Source: an uncultured Paludibacter sp. (GTDB lineage Bacteria; Bacteroidota; Bacteroidia; Bacteroidales; Paludibacteraceae). Taken from it: a stretch of DNA of 9,504 bases. How positions within the stretch are numbered: the first letter of the stretch is position 1; each line of letters starts with the position of its first letter. Of this stretch, positions 6,859 to 9,504 are shown one piece after another. The notes beneath the pieces are model-generated. The model did not search any database. It saw nothing but the letters and a program-made list of their open reading frames with translations, and was not told the DNA's origin. The stretch spans positions 1 through 9,504 of the forward strand of contig CALFXE010000104.1 of the NCBI GenBank assembly GCA_937927845.1. Reading direction: 5' to 3'. The position numbers and the translations under genes were made by a program.

Positions 6859-6955
6859 TTTTCAATTTACCGATGTAGATGGCGTAGAAGTAATTGCATC
6901 TTTAAATGTCGATAGTGATGGAAATTTACTCGAACTTGATATTTGGAAAACAGAT
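6735..6955 (+). repeat. 103-bp tandem direct duplication with 15-bp third partial copy
   Basis: Bases 6735-6837 are repeated exactly as far as I can read at 6838-6940, and the first 15 bases (ATTTGGAAAACAGAT) occur a third time at 6941-6955. The 15-mer therefore bounds each copy and was probably present at both ends of the ancestral segment, in two different reading frames, before unequal exchange or replication slippage. The unit is 34x3+1 bases, so each gain or loss shifts the frame of the gene that contains it. Confidence 0.97.
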
Positions 6956-6988
6956 TTCGGAAAACTCATAAAACTTCCTGATTTTTAG

Positions 6989-7127
6989 ATTAGCAAAAGG
7001 TGATACTTAGAGCTCTGGTCAAAGCACCCCCCCTCTCGCTATTAACCCTCATACATTAACTTCAATTGGTCGAATGTCATTAAGATAAGAGCTCTCCATT
7101 TAACCTTACAAATCAAAAAAATATACC
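6989..7127. other. Intergenic stretch without a recognised gene
   Basis: The 260 bases from 6989 to 7248 separate the DUF6984-like gene from the ATP-binding protein. This part holds two copies of the 8-base palindrome AGAGCTCT (7009-7016 and 7088-7095) and a run of seven C at 7027-7033. On the minus strand there is only a 12-codon frame (MTFDQLKLMYEG). I see no RNA gene, terminator or complete ORF. Confidence 0.5.
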
Positions 7128-7135
7128 TAAATTTG
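7128..7135 (+). promoter_or_regulatory. Possible Bacteroidetes -7 element (TAnnTTTG)
   Basis: TAAATTTG matches the TAnnTTTG -7 box of the primary sigma factor in Bacteroides. It would give a leader of roughly 100 bases before the ATG at 7249. No good TTTG -33 box is seen at the usual distance upstream, only an A-rich tract, so the call is tentative. Confidence 0.35.
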
Positions 7136-7213
7136 CATGAAGAGCGAAATTCAATGTAATCAGGCAGTAAAGCGAAACACCCGGTTACACGAGTTACAAG
7201 ACAACAAACAAGA

Positions 7214-7252
7214 ATGATGCGAACAGTTAAACCGGAAAGGAACTATAAATGA
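7214..7252 (+). other. Possible 12-codon upstream peptide overlapping the ATP-binding gene start
   Basis: ATGATGCGAACA... reads MMRTVKPERNYK and stops with a TGA that overlaps the downstream ATG in the arrangement ATGA (7249-7252). GGAAAGGA inside it lies 7-14 bases before that ATG and could serve as ribosome binding site for the main gene. The overlap would allow translational coupling; it may equally be chance in a short leader. Confidence 0.2.
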
Positions 7253-8739
7253 TAACAAAGGCGGAACTTCAGAAATTACTCACGAGCACAGAGACATATC
7301 GTGTAGAAAGAACAATATCTACCGGTAACATGGATAAATTCTGCGAAGCTATTTGTGCGTTCTCTAATGATATGCCTAACTCCCGAAAAAACGGTTATCT
7401 CATTATCGGAGCCCATAATAACGGTTCTTTATGCGGTTTGAAAGTAGATGATGACCTGATGAAGAAGATTTCCGCCATCCGTTCCGATGGAAATATTCTT
7501 CCTGTACCGGTGATGAACACGGACAAGTTCACTTTTGAGAATGGCGATTTGCTCGTAGTTGAAGTGCAACCTTCACTTTCTACACCTGTTCGTTATCGTG
7601 GACGGACATTCATAAGAATTGGCCCCAGAAAAGATATAGCTTCTTTGGAAGAAGAAAGAATTCTTACAGAACGATCCACGTCAAACCTTGCCACATTCGA
7701 CATTACACCCTGCCGGGAAGCTACAATAAATGATCTGGATGTGGATAAAATAAAGTCCGATTATTTACCACAGGCCATTGATACTGAAATACTGGAATCC
7801 GATAAACGTCCGCTAAAGGAACAGTTGGCCTCTTTACGGCTTTATAACTTGCCGTTTGATTGCCCTACACATGCGGCAATCATACTTTTTGGAAAGAACC
7901 CCAAGTATTTTTTGCCTGGAACTTATGTGCAATACGTTCACTTTGCCGGTTACGACAAGGCATCCGAAATCATCAACGAGAGGGTATTCACAGGCAGCCT
8001 TCTTGAATTGTTACCTAAGTTGGATTTATTCCTCGATTTTTCCATTGTAACCCAACGTCCTGTACCCGTATCAATTTTAAGGGAAAAGACACAGTATAAC
8101 TACCCCAAACTGGCTCTGCGTGAGCTTTTGATGAATACCTGCATGCACTCCGATTACCAGTCGAATATGCCGATACGGTTGTATCAGTTCAAGGATAGAA
8201 TTGAGATCATGAATGCCGGAGGACTGTATGGACAAGCCCGGCCCGAAAATTTTCCCGAAGTAAATGACTATCGCAATCCTGTAATTGCCGAGGGGATGAA
8301 GAATCTCAAATACGTCAATATGTTCAATCGGGGCATCGACCGTGTTCAAACCGTGTTGAAAGAAAACGGCAATGAACCGGCTATTTTTGACGTAGAAAAG
8401 ATGACAGTCTTCGAGGTAACGGTTATTGAATTGAGAGACGAGAACTTTCCTGATAATAAATCCGCACAAGTAACAGACCAAGTAGATAGCCAAGTAACAG
8501 ACCAGGTTAAAGACCTTGTTAATATCCTTGAAGGTGAAATGACCCGGGCGCAACTAATGGATATTCTCAGACTTAAGAATAAGGCGTATTTCAAAACTGC
8601 ATATATTCAAAAATCCTTAGAATTGGGGGTAATAGAACTTACTCAACCCAACAGCCCGAATAGTCCTACCCAAAAATACAGATTGACAGAAAAGGGAAAG
8701 CAGATAAAAATAAATCTGAATAATTTAGAGAAGAAGTAG
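7249..8739 (+). CDS. AlbA_2-domain ATP-binding protein with GHKL-like and winged-helix parts
   Basis: A 496-residue cytoplasmic protein often annotated as ATP-binding or putative transcriptional regulator in Bacteroides. Residues ~15-130 form an AlbA_2/Schlafen-like nucleic-acid-binding domain (ERTISTGNMDKFCEAICAF, NGYLIIGAHNNG, VRYRGRTFIRIG). Residues ~205-395 are the RecG-like ATP-binding half: RELLMNTCMHSDY (291-303) is the N-box-like motif with Asn296 and His300 (Ser replaces the usual Arg of HRDY), and MNAGGLYG (321-328) is the glycine loop. A linker of QVTD-type repeats (407-420) joins a C-terminal winged-helix-like domain (~428-485, MTRAQLMDILRLKNKAYF and YRLTEKG). The start is supported by GGAAAGGA and by the domain beginning right after it. 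The likely role is nucleic-acid-linked regulation or defence; target unknown. Confidence 0.88.
   Translation: MITKAELQKLLTSTETYRVERTISTGNMDKFCEAICAFSNDMPNSRKNGYLIIGAHNNGSLCGLKVDDDLMKKISAIRSDGNILPVPVMNTDKFTFENGDLLVVEVQPSLSTPVRYRGRTFIRIGPRKDIASLEEERILTERSTSNLATFDITPCREATINDLDVDKIKSDYLPQAIDTEILESDKRPLKEQLASLRLYNLPFDCPTHAAIILFGKNPKYFLPGTYVQYVHFAGYDKASEIINERVFTGSLLELLPKLDLFLDFSIVTQRPVPVSILREKTQYNYPKLALRELLMNTCMHSDYQSNMPIRLYQFKDRIEIMNAGGLYGQARPENFPEVNDYRNPVIAEGMKNLKYVNMFNRGIDRVQTVLKENGNEPAIFDVEKMTVFEVTVIELRDENFPDNKSAQVTDQVDSQVTDQVKDLVNILEGEMTRAQLMDILRLKNKAYFKTAYIQKSLELGVIELTQPNSPNSPTQKYRLTEKGKQIKINLNNLEKK
8467..8514 (+). repeat. Four in-frame 12-bp units coding the QVTD linker
   Basis: Units CAAGTAACAGAC, CAAGTAGATAGC, CAAGTAACAGAC and CAGGTTAAAGAC encode QVTD-QVDS-QVTD-QVKD between the ATP-binding half and the winged helix. 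Units 1 and 3 are identical, so the array has a 24-base higher order. Related proteins of this family carry variable numbers of such QVT repeats, which suggests length variation by slippage without frameshift. Confidence 0.85.
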
Positions 8740-8861
8740 AGAAGGAACTGGTTATTTTAAGAGAAGAAGTCTTATTAGTTAACTTATAATCAGTATTATA
8801 AATGTGAAAACTTAGAGAACGATTAGAGAATAGACAAGGAAAAGAATAAGTATTAGCATTA
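8740..8861. other. AG-rich intergenic stretch after the ATP-binding gene
   Basis: No gene is seen. The sequence is purine-rich, with a second AGAGAAGAAGT copy shortly after the one that spans the upstream stop codon. One frame reads an EVEKELVILREEVLLVNL-like peptide before a stop, possibly a remnant. The 7-base AT-only inverted repeat TTATAAT/ATTATAA at 8784-8801 is too weak to call a terminator. Confidence 0.4.
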
Positions 8862-8957
8862 GTAACCGTACCAGTAACCATACCAGTAACCGTACCAGTA
8901 ACCATACCAGTAACCGTACCAGTGACCATACCAGTAGCCGTATTAGTAGCCATACAA
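8862..8957. repeat. 12-bp minisatellite, eight units with alternating variant
   Basis: Six nearly exact units alternate GTAACCGTACCA and GTAACCATACCA (8862-8933, the sixth with GTGACC), followed by two decayed units, GTAGCCGTATTA and GTAGCCATACAA (8934-8957). The true period is thus 24 bases. The plus strand would read VTVP-VTIP repeats but has no start (a TAA lies a few codons upstream); the minus strand would read VTG-MVTG-TVTG inside an ORF that overlaps the 3' end of the ATP-binding gene, which I regard as a shadow. The array sits 122 bases after the ATP-binding gene, whose own linker is built of 12-base units. Confidence 0.95.
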
Positions 8958-9004
8958 CTACACCAGTAAATGATTAAGTAAAAGAAGAATGTTCTCCAAA
9001 GCAA

Positions 9005-9217
9005 ATGAAAACTATTCATTTAACAATTGAAATCTTTTCCATTATATTGATTTTGGCAATAAATACAACATGCTCAAAAATATATTACTCCCCCCGGCAA
9101 AAACAACCTTTTACATTTTTAAATCCATACAGGTTAACCGCACATTCGGAAATTTCTAATCCCGCAGCTACAATCATTCGGGTACAGCAGGAATTGGGGA
9201 ATGTAGCACAAATATAA
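9005..9217 (+). CDS. Small putative lipoprotein-like ORF, possibly truncated or chimeric
   Basis: A 70-codon frame starts MKTIHLTIEIFSIILILA and reaches NTTC, which looks like the signal of a Bacteroidales lipoprotein (Thr at -1 is not ideal). The first ~26 codons are very AT-rich; from the C run near 9090 the composition changes and the rest (YRLTAHSEISNPAATIIRVQQELGNVAQI) has no recognisable domain. It may be a genuine short lipoprotein, or the 5' end of a lipoprotein gene cut by a junction. An overlapping minus-strand frame (9085-9498) competes with it. Confidence 0.3.
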   Translation: MKTIHLTIEIFSIILILAINTTCSKIYYSPRQKQPFTFLNPYRLTAHSEISNPAATIIRVQQELGNVAQI

Positions 9218-9504
9218 AACCCCTCACATCTTTCAACCCGATTCCCAACGCCACAACAGCATCGACCGTCAAACCCCCAATTCTCCCTGTACCCTTGGCG
9301 TGCAAAGGATGTTTTTGCCTCACCGACAGTGAAACCCGTGTACCGTCTTGTGTTCCTTTCAGCATCCCCCGGCAGTCCTAATACCACCTTCATCCCTGTA
9401 GTGCACCGATGAATCCCGCCGGCAGTCCGATTTCCAAACCCCATTCCTATATTGTACCGACCCGCCCCATCCCGGTAGAATACCGGGATGCAGTCCACAC
9501 GGCT
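9218..9504. other. C-rich segment of unresolved content at window end
   Basis: The plus strand is strongly C-rich and clearly higher in GC than the preceding 300 bases. The longest frame is on the minus strand, 9085-9498 (137 codons, Cys- and Gly-rich, with segments such as GLPGDAERNTRRYTGF and GRCCCGVGNRVERCEGF), but its composition is unlike a normal folded protein and I cannot assign it. A plus-strand frame through SLYPWRAKDVFASPTVKP is also open for ~64 codons. The window ends before the segment does. It may be a non-coding flank of a conjugative or mobilisable element; this is a guess from style. Confidence 0.3.
9468..9490. repeat. Compact 10-bp inverted repeat with 3-base loop
   Basis: CATCCCGGTA (9468-9477) and TACCGGGATG (9481-9490) are perfect complements around GAA. 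No T run follows on either side, so it is not a typical terminator. It could be a protein-binding site or an RNA hairpin. Confidence 0.7.

Noticed and set aside
8784..8801. TTATAAT/ATTATAA inverted repeat after the ATP-binding gene
   Set aside because: Seven AT pairs only and no T run; too unstable to support a terminator call.
8862..8957. Possible CRISPR array
   Set aside because: Units are 12 bases and directly adjacent, without unique spacers; it is a minisatellite.
8666..9019. Minus-strand ORF of 117 codons with MVTGTVTG repeats
   Set aside because: The repeats are only the reverse reading of the 12-bp minisatellite, and the frame overlaps the 3' end of the ATP-binding gene; the remainder is Ser/Phe-rich shadow sequence without a domain.
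9085..9498. Minus-strand ORF of 137 codons rich in Cys, Gly and Arg
   Set aside because: Not called as a gene: it overlaps a plus-strand frame, has odd composition and no family I can name. It is described under the C-rich segment instead.

Overview
The window looks like Bacteroidales DNA (Bacteroides, Parabacteroides or a close relative). Supporting signs are an AT-leaning genome, genes with weak or no Shine-Dalgarno sequences, a TAnnTTTG-type -7 element, secreted proteins cut at an A-Q junction, and an AlbA_2/GHKL-type ATP-binding protein of a kind common in that order. All family names come from reading motifs and general knowledge; no database search was run.

Region 1 (1-6298) is one plus-strand run of closely spaced genes: the 3' end of an alpha/beta hydrolase, a second exported alpha/beta hydrolase of the dienelactone-hydrolase type, a cupin lipoprotein, an exported flavodoxin, a membrane iron-sulfur protein that fuses a NapH-like and a NapG-like half, an aldo/keto reductase with a Tat lipoprotein signal and a C-terminal two-cluster ferredoxin domain, a 3' fragment of a second cupin gene, and a small exported SnoaL/DUF4440-like protein. 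A 13-bp-stem hairpin closes the run. Every complete gene in the run carries an export signal or membrane segments. My inference is an extracytoplasmic redox and hydrolysis pathway in which quinol electrons pass through the NapH/NapG fusion to flavodoxin and/or the aldo/keto reductase. The cupin fragment between the reductase and the SnoaL-like gene suggests that the flavodoxin-FeS-reductase cassette was inserted next to, or recombined into, an older cupin-SnoaL pair.

Region 2 (6299-6988) holds an open frame without a start and a small DUF6984-like gene. A 103-bp tandem duplication, bounded by a 15-bp direct repeat, has frameshifted the end of this gene; removing one copy would restore a 109-residue protein. 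The layout resembles a decayed toxin/immunity module, but that is a guess.

Region 3 (6989-9004) contains the AlbA_2/GHKL ATP-binding protein with a QVTD-type linker coded by 12-bp repeats. A 12-bp minisatellite of related appearance lies just downstream in non-coding DNA.

Region 4 (9005-9504) begins with a short lipoprotein-like start and then changes sharply in composition to C-rich DNA with a compact hairpin near the window end. This may be the edge of a mobile element or of a different genomic segment; the gene content there is unresolved.
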